A DNA stretch of 40,386 bases from CS3-C152 sp964347025 (GCA_964347025.1 CAYFWU010000009.1:1-40386), one strand, 5' to 3'; shown: positions 32,257 through 40,005, counted from the first letter of the stretch. A program made the numbers and translations. The notes: a model not told the origin generated them from the sequence alone.

Positions 32257-32427
32257 TTAAACCTTTAACTTGGATCCTCTTCTCCAGTCCTTCGTTCTTA
32301 CGCGGATCCTCCTGCTCCTCGCCCTCTTCAAACCGAACTTCTTTATATCGGCCCATCTGGGAGCGCCTCTTTTCTTCCCCTCTGCAGAAAGCCTTAACTT
32401 CTTTCCTGGGCTTTTGTTCCTTGACAT
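32257..32427 (-). CDS. rpl39e: 50S ribosomal protein L39e (eL39)
   Basis: 56 residues, too short for a typical ORF cutoff. Translation from the ATG at 32427 gives SRNKSPGKKLRLSAEGKKRG at the start and TKDWRRGSKLKV at the end, the universal L39e ends. Upstream GGTG is the ribosome-binding site, and L31e follows nine bases later. This tiny basic protein lines the exit tunnel in place of part of bacterial L23. Confidence 0.93.
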   Translation of the reverse strand: MSRNKSPGKKLRLSAEGKKRGAPRWADIKKFGLKRARSRRIRVRTKDWRRGSKLKV

Positions 32428-32437
32428 GTGAAACACC

Positions 32438-32716
32438 TTATTTTTTTGTAATCTTGAAATCCCTCTTCTCGGAAAGCAATCGGAGGATTTCCTTCATTTG
32501 CTGATCACTAACCTTTTCTTTCAATTTTCCTGACTGATAGATCTGGAGTAGGTATAACTCGGCCTGGGAAGCGAGCTCGGGATTCGCTGATCGTACCCTT
32601 CCAAGCCTTTCATACGCTTCCTTCGAAAGTATTTTGTTGAGTATTTGCTTTTTGAGGGCCTCAATCTGCTGCATCTGTTGCATTTGCTGCAACTGGCTCG
32701 GATCAATATATTCCAT
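32438..32716 (-). CDS. PDCD5-like DNA-binding protein
   Basis: 92 residues. Seen: a Gln/Met-rich N-terminal helix (QLQQMQQMQQIEALKKQIL) and the family core ILSKEAYERLGRVRSANPELASQAELYLLQIYQSGKLKEKVSDQQMKEILRLLSEKRDFKITKK. The archaeal PDCD5/TFAR19 family binds double-stranded DNA; its role is poorly known. It is located between S19e and L39e, the usual place. Confidence 0.93.
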   Translation of the reverse strand: MEYIDPSQLQQMQQMQQIEALKKQILNKILSKEAYERLGRVRSANPELASQAELYLLQIYQSGKLKEKVSDQQMKEILRLLSEKRDFKITKK

Positions 32717-32718
32717 AT

Positions 32719-33129
32719 TTACCCCTCGATGGTTTTCGAGATCTCCTTCAGGAAGAGCTTTCCCTTTGCAGTTATGCTTCTCCCTCTCCCCTTTTCTGTT
32801 TTCACAAACCCTGCCTTTTCGAGCTGTTGCAGGATCTTCCTTGTTATGGCTCCGGAAGAAGGGTATTTGTGTTCAGGCTTATGACCTCTCCTCTTTCGAG
32901 ATCCGTAAATCTTTCTCATCCTTGAAACACCGGAAGGTTCGTCTGAAGAGAGTTTCCGAAGGATGGAGGCTGCTCTGACAAACCACCAGTCTTTTCGGGA
33001 GGGCATTCTTTCCTTACATACGCCTGTCTTAACGAATCTTGCCCATTCCGGTGGTTTCATCTCTTCCATCTTCTCAAGCTTACGGGCGGTCTCCTCTATT
33101 AGTTTGTCGGCCATTACGCCTTTCACCAT
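32719..33129 (-). CDS. rps19e: 30S ribosomal protein S19e (eS19)
   Basis: 136 residues. Hallmarks MKPPEWARFVKTGVCKERMPSRKDWWFVRAASILRKL and KPEHKYPSSGAITRKILQQLEKAGFV. The ATG at 33129 is favoured by GGTG ten bases upstream; a second ATG at 33114 is possible. First gene of the S19e-PDCD5-L39e-L31e-aIF6 operon. Needed for small-subunit maturation. Confidence 0.95.
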   Translation of the reverse strand: MVKGVMADKLIEETARKLEKMEEMKPPEWARFVKTGVCKERMPSRKDWWFVRAASILRKLSSDEPSGVSRMRKIYGSRKRRGHKPEHKYPSSGAITRKILQQLEKAGFVKTEKGRGRSITAKGKLFLKEISKTIEG

Positions 33130-33208
33130 TTAAAACACCTTTACCTAATGTATTATGAATTATCTATTTATATTTTTCTTTTTTAAGTTTTGCTCAAAAT
33201 ATCTAAAT

Positions 33209-34270
33209 ATGGTAACTGAATGGGAGAGGAACGAAGACGTGATTGCAGAGAGATTCAAGAGGGAAGAAATAGAAGGGACGTTTAAAAAGAAATTTTCCGC
33301 AAAGGAAAACGAAAATCTTGTCATAGAGAAGCACGGAGAGATATACAGGGAACTTGGCTCTGGTGAATTCACGGTAAGCGGTTTACTTGACAAGGATTTC
33401 ACAAATCTTTTGATAATGGACAAATCAGAAAAAGTCCTGAACAGAACATTGAAAAATGTGTTTCTAAGTGATGGCAAGAGGATGGACATAAATTTTGAGA
33501 TAAGATTCAAGGTTTTCCATTCAGACAGGTTTTCGAACAACCTCATAAGAAACAGGAAGAGGCTTTTCATGGAAGACGTGTGGGCAGATATCCTGTCAAA
33601 CTTAATCTACAAAAAATCCATGCCAGAGATTAAAAAACACGGCATAACAGATTTCCTGAAAGAGGATTTCTGTGAAGAAAGAAAAGAAAGTCTGGAGAAC
33701 GACCTGAAAAAAATGTTCAAGGATTGGGGTCTTTTGCTAACCTATTTCTCCATCGATTTTAGAATACCTGAAGAGGAAAAGAAGGCGGTAGAGACGAAGG
33801 AGGGGGTAGAAAAGGAGGAAATTAAAGTTGAGGAAAAAACCGAGGAGACAGAAAAAGAGCCTGAGGAGATCGTGGAGGAAGGCGAAAGGAGGATCGAAAG
33901 CGCTTCGAAAGAGGGAAAAATCGCCGAATTGGAGGAAGAACGCTTGGAAAAGGAAGTGAAGATGGAACTGGAGAAGAAGGAAACGCAAAAGGACATGGAA
34001 GAAGCTGTCGAAGCGCTGGATCTGAAAGAACTGAAAGACAAGAAGGAACTTCTGAAAAAGACCGAGGAGAAGGGGCTTGGCGTTGAGAAAGAGGAGAAAA
34101 CGAAAGAAGACCTTGAAAATAAACTTGAAGAACTGAAAAAGGCGAAGGAGATAGCAGAAAAGAAGTTCTACAAAAAGGAGCTGAGCGAGGAAGCCTTCCA
34201 GAGAATGATGGAGGATTTTGAGAAGAAAATTATAGAGATAGAGACAAAGTTAAAGTCCAAAAAAGACTAG
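33209..34270 (+). CDS. SPFH/Band-7-like protein with long coiled coil
   Basis: 353 residues from the ATG at 33209; an ATG at 33155 would add a Phe-rich segment encoded by the promoter. Seen: an SPFH-like domain (about 5-190; NENLVIEKHGEIYRELGSGE..., ISFEIRF-like strands, WGLLLTYFSIDFRIPEE at its end). A very acidic/basic coiled coil follows (about 192-310), then a C-terminal helical hairpin (KFYKKELSEEAFQRMMEDFEKK) like SHOCT-type ends. No membrane helix is seen. SPFH proteins scaffold membranes or oligomerise; this one's role is unknown. Convergent four-base overlap with the DUF373 gene. Confidence 0.75.
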   Translation: MVTEWERNEDVIAERFKREEIEGTFKKKFSAKENENLVIEKHGEIYRELGSGEFTVSGLLDKDFTNLLIMDKSEKVLNRTLKNVFLSDGKRMDINFEIRFKVFHSDRFSNNLIRNRKRLFMEDVWADILSNLIYKKSMPEIKKHGITDFLKEDFCEERKESLENDLKKMFKDWGLLLTYFSIDFRIPEEEKKAVETKEGVEKEEIKVEEKTEETEKEPEEIVEEGERRIESASKEGKIAELEEERLEKEVKMELEKKETQKDMEEAVEALDLKELKDKKELLKKTEEKGLGVEKEEKTKEDLENKLEELKKAKEIAEKKFYKKELSEEAFQRMMEDFEKKIIEIETKLKSKKD

Positions 34271-35295
34271 TCCATCGCTTCTATTGCAACAGCCATGAAT
34301 GCGAGCACGAAACCCAGGGCTATTGAAAGGATAAAGTTGAACGTGGATATCTCCGGGTTAAGAATTATTTCCGAAGCATTGTATATGACCAGTGTGGCTG
34401 CCAGACCGAAAAGGGGAACGGATGCTATTCTCGATGTTTTTCTCCCTTTGCTTGTTATGTTTTTCCCTAACCAGGCGACAGTTCCTGCTATCCAGAAGAA
34501 GTAAATTGAGGCTATGAGAAAGGCGGATGTCGCCTCAAACAGGCCGATGTTAATGAAATCGACTACAGAGTTATACCCCCTGTAGACGGCGAGAGCTGTG
34601 ACAGCTATCGCTACTATGTACATGAAGAATGCGAATCTCCTCCTGGTGAAGGATTCCTTGAACTCGTTGAACACCCCCAGAACGTAATCCTCCAGCTTGA
34701 ACCCCCTTATGAACAGGTAGGCTCCCACGACTCCGACAATAACCCTCCATCCGGTATCTCCCAGTATTGCGTAGAGGAGGAGAGCGATTGCCGGTAACCC
34801 GAAGACCAGCCTTGCGAATTTCGGGTTTTCCAGGGTCTCCTTTATGAAATCCTTTATCTTGTAGTAGCTTGATTCAAGTCTTTCCGATTGCTTCACGATT
34901 ATTCTCCTGACAGATAGTATGGGTATGTGTGATTGTATTATGGGAATGACGTGTTCATCGTCCGCTCCATCAGTAACCAGAACAACAAAATCGCTTGGTT
35001 TTTTATCAAGGACATTTGTAAGTTGTTTTGCAATCTCCCTGTCCGCGTCTATGCCTCTGCTTTTGTGACCGGTGAGCACAACCACTTCAGCCTCATACTT
35101 GTCTTTGAGCTCACTGAAGAGCTTGATCGTACCGAATAAGGCGTTGCCGTCCGAATCTTCCGGGTCTTTCAGGCTCAGATTGATTGCGATCTTTAACACC
35201 TTGTCCTTCCCTATGAAAGGACCTTTGGATTTTAGTTTTCTGCCTATATCATCGTCTCTGTCTACACTCATTACGAGTATTTTGTCCTTCGGCAT
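34267..35295 (-). CDS. DUF373-family membrane protein
   Basis: 342 residues from the ATG at 35295, chosen because GAGGAGAT lies just before it; the ATG at 35301 overlaps that site. Seen: a cytoplasmic N-terminal domain (about 1-150) with SVDRDDDIG, GNALFGTIKLFSELK and VTDGADDEHVIPII, then about six transmembrane helices (160-342). This matches the archaeal DUF373 group, whose function is unknown; the Asp-rich motif suggests metal or nucleotide binding. The last codons overlap the SPFH gene. Confidence 0.88.
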   Translation of the reverse strand: MPKDKILVMSVDRDDDIGRKLKSKGPFIGKDKVLKIAINLSLKDPEDSDGNALFGTIKLFSELKDKYEAEVVVLTGHKSRGIDADREIAKQLTNVLDKKPSDFVVLVTDGADDEHVIPIIQSHIPILSVRRIIVKQSERLESSYYKIKDFIKETLENPKFARLVFGLPAIALLLYAILGDTGWRVIVGVVGAYLFIRGFKLEDYVLGVFNEFKESFTRRRFAFFMYIVAIAVTALAVYRGYNSVVDFINIGLFEATSAFLIASIYFFWIAGTVAWLGKNITSKGRKTSRIASVPLFGLAATLVIYNASEIILNPEISTFNFILSIALGFVLAFMAVAIEAMD

Positions 35296-35353
35296 ATTCA
35301 TCTCCTCTTGGTGTATAACTCTATTTTTAAAATATATATAATGCTTTTATAAT

Positions 35354-36163
35354 ATGACATATAAAATTAAGGCGATTGACGTGGAAAATGTTCGGATAGG
35401 CATAATTGGGGGGACAGGAATATACGATGCGAAAATTTTTGAAAGTTCCAAACTTGTTTCTGTTAAAACACCACACGGAAAACCATCGGACAGGATAAAG
35501 GTTTGTGAATACAGAGGGAGGAAGATCGCTCTTCTACCCAGACATGGAGCCAAACATACGATCCCGCCCCACAAGATCAACTTCCGAGCGAACATTTTCG
35601 CCCTGAAAAAACTTGGGGTGGAAAGGATCATAGGAACGGCTGCCGTGGGTTCGCTAAAAAAGGAATATAGGAGAGGGGATGTGGTTTTTCCTGACCAGCT
35701 GATAGATTTTGGAAAGGATGTTACCACATATTATGACGGTCCTGAGGTCTGTCACATCGCTTTCGCAGATCCGTTTTGCAAGGAAATAAGGGAGAAACTG
35801 ATAGAAGTTGCGAAATCCATTGGTATAAAATTCCACGAAAAGGGGGTTTACCTTCGGGTATCCGGTCCTCGTTTTTCAACAAGAGCCGAATCCCAGATGT
35901 TCAGGCAGTTCGGGGATATAATAGGAATGACATGCATACCGGAGGCGATTCTTTCGAGGGAGCTCGGTATATGCTATGCTGTGACAGCGACTGTAACTGA
36001 TTACGATGTATGGGCAGATGAACCGGTCAACGCGGAAGGCGTGATAAAGACCATGAAAGAGAATGTGAACAAAACGGAAAGGATAATAGAGCGTGTTCTG
36101 GAAAAAATACCAGAAGAAAGGAAATGCGAATGCAGGGAGGCACCAGAGAAGGGGAAATTCTGA
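35354..36163 (+). CDS. mtnP: S-methyl-5'-thioadenosine phosphorylase (PNP/MTAP family)
   Basis: 269 residues. It splits methylthioadenosine (from polyamine and SAM metabolism) into adenine and methylthioribose-1-phosphate. Seen: IGIIGGTGIYD, phosphate-binding PRHG and NFRAN, YLRVSGPRFSTRAES, GMTCIPEA and the base-specificity loop TDYDVWAD as in MTAP. Two CxC-like cysteines at the C-terminus (CECRE) may form a stabilising CxC disulfide motif known in hyperthermophilic MTAPs. Related methylthioinosine or purine specificity cannot be excluded. A TATA stretch about 15-25 bases upstream suggests a leaderless transcript. Confidence 0.88.
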   Translation: MTYKIKAIDVENVRIGIIGGTGIYDAKIFESSKLVSVKTPHGKPSDRIKVCEYRGRKIALLPRHGAKHTIPPHKINFRANIFALKKLGVERIIGTAAVGSLKKEYRRGDVVFPDQLIDFGKDVTTYYDGPEVCHIAFADPFCKEIREKLIEVAKSIGIKFHEKGVYLRVSGPRFSTRAESQMFRQFGDIIGMTCIPEAILSRELGICYAVTATVTDYDVWADEPVNAEGVIKTMKENVNKTERIIERVLEKIPEERKCECREAPEKGKF

Positions 36164-36228
36164 CTGCGCACTCTGATATATTTATATATTTATTCTGTTA
36201 AGAACAATAATAACCGTCAGGTGTTGCC

Positions 36229-36588
36229 ATGAAAATAAGAGAGAAGAACGAGCTAATGAAGGAAATGATAGCTGACATGAGAAAGAAGAGTTTCGAAAGC
36301 AAATCGAAATTCTGGAATTCAGTAGCTGAAAATCTGAACAGGCCGAGAAGGAAGAGATATGAAGTGAACTTGAACAGGCTCGAAAAACATTCGAAAGCGA
36401 ATGAAAAGATAATTGTCCCCGGAATCGTTTTGGGGGCAGGAGAGATAAAGAAAAAGCTGACTGTAGCGGCTCTTAGATTTTCAGGGAAGGCAAAGGAAAA
36501 GATTGAAAAATCCGGAGGTAAATGCTTAACCATAGAGGAATTGCTCAAAGAAAACCCGAAGGGAAAGGGTATAAGGATAATGGGATAA
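36229..36588 (+). CDS. rpl18e: 50S ribosomal protein L18e (eL18)
   Basis: 119 residues. Pattern SKFWNSVAENLNRPRRKRYEVNLNRLEKHSKANEKIIVPGIVLGAGEIKKKLTVAALRFS. Homologous to bacterial L15. GGTGTT precedes the ATG. The stop overlaps the L13 start by one base. It is the first gene of L18e-L13-S9-S10. Confidence 0.95.
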   Translation: MKIREKNELMKEMIADMRKKSFESKSKFWNSVAENLNRPRRKRYEVNLNRLEKHSKANEKIIVPGIVLGAGEIKKKLTVAALRFSGKAKEKIEKSGGKCLTIEELLKENPKGKGIRIMG

Positions 36589-36995
36589 TGACAGTGATAA
36601 ACGCCGAGGACTGTATTGCAGGGAGGCTGGCTTCTTTGGTAGCCAAACGTTTGCTCAAGGGAGAGGAGATCGTGGTGGTTAACGCAGAAAAAGCGATAGT
36701 TTCAGGGAACCCAAAGGCTGTTGAAAAATTCTTCTCAGAGAAAATAAAGAGAGGTGATCCTTATTATGGACCTTTCTATCCAAAACCTCCTGAAAGAATA
36801 CTCAGGAGAATCGTAAGGGGCATGCTCCCCTTTGGCAAATCCAGAGGTCGTGAAGCGTACAGGCGTTTAAAGGTTTACAGATCTGTTCCTGATGAGTTTA
36901 AAGGGAAAGAAATGGAAACTATGGGAAATGCAAAGGGCAAACTTGAACATAAGTTTGTTTATCTGGGAAGGATCTCTGAAAAATTTGGTGTTTAA
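36588..36995 (+). CDS. rpl13: 50S ribosomal protein L13 (uL13)
   Basis: 135 residues from the ATG at 36588 (TAATG overlap with L18e); a longer frame from 36522 lies inside L18e. Pattern INAEDCIAGRLASLVAKRLLKGEEIVVVNAEKAIVSG and RILRRIVRGMLPFGKSRGREAYRRLKVYRSVP. Early assembly protein of the large subunit. Confidence 0.95.
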   Translation: MTVINAEDCIAGRLASLVAKRLLKGEEIVVVNAEKAIVSGNPKAVEKFFSEKIKRGDPYYGPFYPKPPERILRRIVRGMLPFGKSRGREAYRRLKVYRSVPDEFKGKEMETMGNAKGKLEHKFVYLGRISEKFGV

Positions 36996-37454
36996 ATGAA
37001 AGGTAAGAAGAAAACAAAGAAAGTGATTGAGAAAAAAGAGGAGAAAGGGAAGAAAGGTGTAATTTTCACTGTTGGCAAGAGGAAAAGAGCTGTTGCAAGG
37101 TGTACGGCAAGGCCAGGGAAAGGATTGGTCTTGATAAACTCAAAGCCCTTAAATAACATAAAGAGTGAGGTTTTGAGGCTGAGGCTGTCAGAGCCCCTGG
37201 CAATAGCGGGAGACGCGTGGAAATCTCATGATTTTATAGTTAACGTTAAAGGGGGAGGAGTTTCCGGACAGGCCGAGGCTGCGAGGCAGGCAATTGCCAG
37301 AGGACTCGTTGAGATATTTGGCCCCAGCCTCAGGGAGAAGTTCATGGACTACGACAGGAACCTGCTTGTATACGATCCGAGAAGGACAGAACCGCACAAA
37401 CCTCCAAGGAGTTCGCAAGGTCCGAGGAGATACAAGCAACGCTCAAAGAGGTAA
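36996..37454 (+). CDS. rps9: 30S ribosomal protein S9 (uS9)
   Basis: 152 residues. A Lys-rich N-terminal extension of about 20 precedes the core VGKRKRAVARCTARPGKG. The conserved C-terminus RRTEPHKPPRSSQGPRRYKQRSKR reaches the P-site tRNA. No gap to L13. In most archaea rpoN and rpoK follow; here S10 does. Confidence 0.95.
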   Translation: MKGKKKTKKVIEKKEEKGKKGVIFTVGKRKRAVARCTARPGKGLVLINSKPLNNIKSEVLRLRLSEPLAIAGDAWKSHDFIVNVKGGGVSGQAEAARQAIARGLVEIFGPSLREKFMDYDRNLLVYDPRRTEPHKPPRSSQGPRRYKQRSKR

Positions 37455-37466
37455 AAGGTGTTTGAT

Positions 37467-37784
37467 ATGGAATATGCGAGAGTCAAACTTGCTGGGAGAG
37501 ATCCCAAGCAGTTGGAAGAGATATGTGATCAGATAAAGGATATTGCTCATAAATACGGGACATCAACACGAGGCCCTATTCCCTTACCTACAAGGAAGTT
37601 GAAGGTCACGACTCTCAAAACGCCCTGCGGGGATGGGACAGGACATGGGAATGCCACGTACGATCGCTGGGAGATGAGAATTCATAAGAGGATCATAGAT
37701 ATAGGAGCCAACGAGCGCGCGCTCCGCCAGGTGGTTCGAATCCCTATACCTGAGGGTGTTAAGATAGATATAGAATTGAAATAG
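37467..37784 (+). CDS. rps10: 30S ribosomal protein S10 (uS10)
   Basis: 105 residues from the ATG at 37467, seven bases after GGTG; a GTG at 37458 is the alternative. Pattern ARVKLAGRDPKQLEEICDQIKDIA, GPIPLPTRKLKVTTLKTPCGDGTGHGNATYDRWEMRIHKRIIDI. Usually next to EF-1A in archaea; here attached to S9. Converges on S8e with one base between. Confidence 0.95.
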   Translation: MEYARVKLAGRDPKQLEEICDQIKDIAHKYGTSTRGPIPLPTRKLKVTTLKTPCGDGTGHGNATYDRWEMRIHKRIIDIGANERALRQVVRIPIPEGVKIDIELK

Positions 37785-37785
37785 T

Positions 37786-38175
37786 TTATTTCTCGACTTT
37801 AATCAGGACCGCATTAACTATTCCATCCTGTCCTGGTTTTGAGGTTATCTTTGCAGAACCTATTTCAGTCCTAACGATCGCTCCCTTCGTAACGATGTTT
37901 CTTCTCACGAAATGCGGATTCGCGGGATTTTTCTCAACAGAAAGTATTTTCACCCTTTTCACTTTCTTGGTTTCTGGATCGGCAACGTTTATCTTTTCGA
38001 CTGAAAGCAGCTTTAATTTGAAACCACCGCCCTTCGATTTCTTTACCTTAACGGTTCTCTTTCCTATCCTTGTTTCCAAGAACTCGCTTCCTCTCTCGAA
38101 TTTCTTCTTCTTTCTGAGTCTTCTAAGCCTACTTCCCGTCAATGTTCTTCTCGATCGTAAGTGCCATTTCACCAT
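37786..38175 (-). CDS. rps8e: 30S ribosomal protein S8e (eS8)
   Basis: 129 residues. Pattern WHLRSRRTLTGSRLRRLRKKKKFERGSEFLETRIGKRTVKVKKSKGGGFKLKLLSVEKINVADP and the end TKGAIVRTEIGSAKITSKPGQDGIVNAVLI. Single-gene unit; its TATA is in the AT-rich interval shared with the divergent Sm-like gene. Confidence 0.95.
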   Translation of the reverse strand: MVKWHLRSRRTLTGSRLRRLRKKKKFERGSEFLETRIGKRTVKVKKSKGGGFKLKLLSVEKINVADPETKKVKRVKILSVEKNPANPHFVRRNIVTKGAIVRTEIGSAKITSKPGQDGIVNAVLIKVEK

Positions 38176-38291
38176 ACAATCACTTTGGATTAATTTATTT
38201 GTATTATTTAAATAAGTTTACCGCAATGCTTTTAAATAAATTAATTTAAATAAAAGAAATAATCATTATATAGCAAAACTGGAGGTTTGAT

Positions 38292-38519
38292 ATGCAGCAA
38301 AGACCATTGGATGTTCTTGGAAGTTCAGAAAACAAGCGGATCATCATCCAGGTCAAGAACAGAGACAAGATAACCGGAACGTTAAAAGCGTTTGATTCAC
38401 ACTTGAACATCTGGCTGGACGACGCAGAGGTTCAGAGCGCTGACGGAGAGAATTCTGTGAAGCTAGGGACTGTTCTTGTGAGAGGAGACAACATTGTTCT
38501 TATTTCTCCTGGAAAATGA
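38292..38519 (+). CDS. Sm-like archaeal protein (LSm/SmAP)
   Basis: 75 residues with both Sm motifs: KRIIIQVKNRDKITGTLKAFDSHLNIWLDDAEV (Sm1) and VLVRGDNIVLISPG (Sm2). Forms RNA-binding heptamer rings. Strong ribosome-binding site GGAGGT at 38281-38286. It lies directly before L37e, a very common archaeal pairing. Confidence 0.95.
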   Translation: MQQRPLDVLGSSENKRIIIQVKNRDKITGTLKAFDSHLNIWLDDAEVQSADGENSVKLGTVLVRGDNIVLISPGK

Positions 38520-38568
38520 AATCCTTTAAGATCCAAAATATTTAAATAATCAAATCCATGTTGATACC

Positions 38569-38757
38569 ATGCCAAAAGGAACGCCATCCATGGGGAAGAA
38601 GCAGAAGAAAACGCATGTTCTTTGCAGGAGATGCGGTCGTCATAGCTATCACGCGAGCAAGGGTTACTGCTCGGCATGCGGTTTCGGTAAATCTGCAAAG
38701 ATGAAGAAATTCAAGTGGCAATGGAAAACCGTGAACAGAAAAGAAAGAACTAAATAA
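38569..38757 (+). CDS. rpl37e: 50S ribosomal protein L37e (eL37)
   Basis: 62 residues. Zinc ribbon CRRCGRHSYHASKGYCSACG with GTPSMGKKQKKTH at the start and WKTVNRKERTK at the end. A TATA stretch (ATATTTAAAT at about 38538-38547) roughly 24 bases upstream gives it its own leaderless start besides readthrough from the Sm-like gene. Confidence 0.95.
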   Translation: MPKGTPSMGKKQKKTHVLCRRCGRHSYHASKGYCSACGFGKSAKMKKFKWQWKTVNRKERTK

Positions 38758-38769
38758 TTCTTATTTTAG

Positions 38770-38908
38770 TGGGCCCGACGGGATTCGAACCCGCGACACC
38801 CAGGTATCTTCCTGAACACCTAATTTCTGTCATCGGATCTTTCGATCCTTTACATGCTTTTACCGAACAGATAAAAGCCTGGTGCTCTACCAGCTGAGCT
38901 ACGGGCCC
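38770..38908 (-). tRNA. tRNA-Lys (TTT) with a 66-nt intron
   Basis: Minus strand: acceptor GGGCCCG/CGGGCCC, D-stem GCTC/GAGC, T-arm GCGGG-TTCGAAT-CCCGT, discriminator A (38770). The anticodon stem is CCAGG (27-31) with CCTGG (38800-38804). The loop begins CTTTTA, giving anticodon TTT (38873-38875). 66 nt (38806-38871) lie between positions 37 and 38. CTTTT can pair with GGAAG near the intron end, leaving a 3-nt bulge ATA at the 3' site, consistent with a bulge-helix-bulge. The intron has a hairpin GGATC-GAAA-GATCC. Mature length 73 nt; CCA not encoded. Confidence 0.93.
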
Positions 38909-38965
38909 ATAATTGTAATAATAGTTACAATACACATTTAAATTATTTTTATTTTCAATAAAGTT

Positions 38966-39718
38966 ATGTATTATTCTTTCCAGCAATCTAAAATTAGCTT
39001 CGAGGAAATGTTTCTTGAGATAGCCGGCATAAACAAGATAATGACGTACAACTTTGTTCTTTACATGCCAAGATACGATAAAGAATGGGATGGGGATGAA
39101 ATGCCAGATACGACTATTGCTAATGTTGAAGTCCCCTCCGATTATTTCAGAAAAAAATCGTTAATAGAGATAGAAAACCAACTAAATTCAGCCGTTATAA
39201 AACATTTTGGTTTTCGCAATCTGAGTATAGGTATTTTAGGTATTCCTTCGGATTATTTCACTGAAGAACATGATTCTGAGTTAAAAATTACTTTCCCCCG
39301 TTATTTTAGGGACGAGGACCTCTGTGGAATAAGTTATACCTGCTTTGGTGTTCGTTCATTATGCGTGAGTGGGGATAACGAATTGGGACACATGAAACAT
39401 ATAGATTTTGGAGCTTCCTCTTTTGATGATAAACTGTTGAGAGATTTAGAAGAAATTAGGACAGGTGAAGGATTTCTTGTTCATTCAGGAGCATCATTCC
39501 ATTACCATGGAAAAAATACATTAAAAATAAGAGAATGGTCGGAATATATGAACGCGCTGGAAAAACAGGCAGAAAAGGATAATACAACTTTGGACAAGAA
39601 ATGGCCAGGAATACAGGTAGAAAAAAACGTTTCCATTCTTCGTGTAGAGGCGTCAATAGAAAAACCAAAACCAGAGATAATAGGCGAGATAAAAGAACAA
39701 CCTAGTCTTTTTGGGTAA
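38966..39718 (+). CDS. Hypothetical protein, possibly PrimPol-like, with C-terminal clamp-binding-like motif
   Basis: 250 residues; family not securely recognised. Start at 38966 is supported by an AT-rich TATA (ACATTTAAATTA) about 25 bases upstream; M26 (39041) is an alternative. Seen: an N-terminal alpha/beta region, then GHMKHIDFG (about 140-148), LVHSGASFHYHG (about 171-182) and a following REWSEYM. An acidic strand end plus S-G-x-x-x-H-x-Y resembles motifs I and II of archaeo-eukaryotic primase-fold proteins. The last residues are QPSLFG, like minimal PCNA- or beta-clamp-binding peptides. Both readings are inferences. More AT-rich than the ribosomal genes. Confidence 0.72.
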   Translation: MYYSFQQSKISFEEMFLEIAGINKIMTYNFVLYMPRYDKEWDGDEMPDTTIANVEVPSDYFRKKSLIEIENQLNSAVIKHFGFRNLSIGILGIPSDYFTEEHDSELKITFPRYFRDEDLCGISYTCFGVRSLCVSGDNELGHMKHIDFGASSFDDKLLRDLEEIRTGEGFLVHSGASFHYHGKNTLKIREWSEYMNALEKQAEKDNTTLDKKWPGIQVEKNVSILRVEASIEKPKPEIIGEIKEQPSLFG

Positions 39719-39720
39719 AA

Positions 39721-39793
39721 CGCCCTGGCCGAGATTTGAACTCGGGTCCTGAGAGTGACAGTCTCAGATGATAAACCACTACACCACCAGGGC
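39721..39793 (-). tRNA. tRNA-Asp (GTC)
   Basis: 73 nt on the minus strand, no intron. Acceptor GCCCTGG/CCAGGGC, discriminator G, anticodon stem TGAGA/TCTCA with loop CTGTCAC (anticodon GTC), T-arm CCGAG-TTCAAAT-CTCGG. The G discriminator is the usual Asp identity base. CCA not encoded. Downstream of the 5S gene on the same strand, with a TATA-like ACTTATAAATATTG about 45 bases upstream. Confidence 0.95.
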
Positions 39794-39856
39794 AATTACA
39801 TTTCGCTTTACCCGTATTATTTCTTAATCACATTCAATATTTATAAGTTTTAAATG

Positions 39857-39875
39857 GAGAAAAAGGAACAAAAGT
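39857..39875 (-). terminator. T-rich terminator after 5S rRNA
   Basis: Read on the minus strand, the 5S end is followed by ACTTTTGTTCCTTTTTCTCC, two T-runs of the type that end archaeal stable-RNA transcripts. Confidence 0.5.
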
Positions 39876-39985
39876 GAGCAGCGATCTGGATTTCCCCCCT
39901 CTTGAGGAGTAATTTCCAGACCGTTGGGAAGTTTAACTTCTGTGTTCGAAATGGGAACAGGTGAACCTTCCCACTTTGGCCGCTC
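39876..39985 (-). rRNA. rrf: 5S ribosomal RNA
   Basis: About 110 nt on the minus strand. The ends GAGCGGCC and CGCTGCTC pair to form helix I. The internal hallmark CCCATTTCGAACACAGAAGTTAA (helix III loop region, here shown by its key parts CCATTTCGAAC and AGAAGTTAA) is present, as is GGTTCACCTGTTCCC. It stands alone, without 23S or 16S in the window. End positions are accurate to a few bases. Confidence 0.93.
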
Positions 39986-40005
39986 GTAATTTTATTGTAA
40001 CTTAC

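Noticed and set aside
31723..32268. 181-codon Phe/Leu-rich frame on the plus strand that looks like a membrane protein
   Set aside because: It is the antisense of L31e; Lys/Glu codons read backwards give Phe/Leu/Ser, which mimics membrane helices.
33155..33208. Phe-rich putative membrane anchor before the SPFH-like protein
   Set aside because: It is encoded by the AT-rich promoter shared with S19e; the ATG at 33209 is the simpler start. It is not fully excluded.
38189..38245. 12-base inverted repeat ATTAATTTATTT / AAATAAATTAAT between S8e and the Sm-like gene
   Set aside because: It is pure A/T and best explained as two TATA boxes of divergent promoters rather than a regulatory palindrome.
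38750..38986. 78-codon minus-strand frame
   Set aside because: It runs through the tRNA-Lys gene and intron; no independent protein signal.
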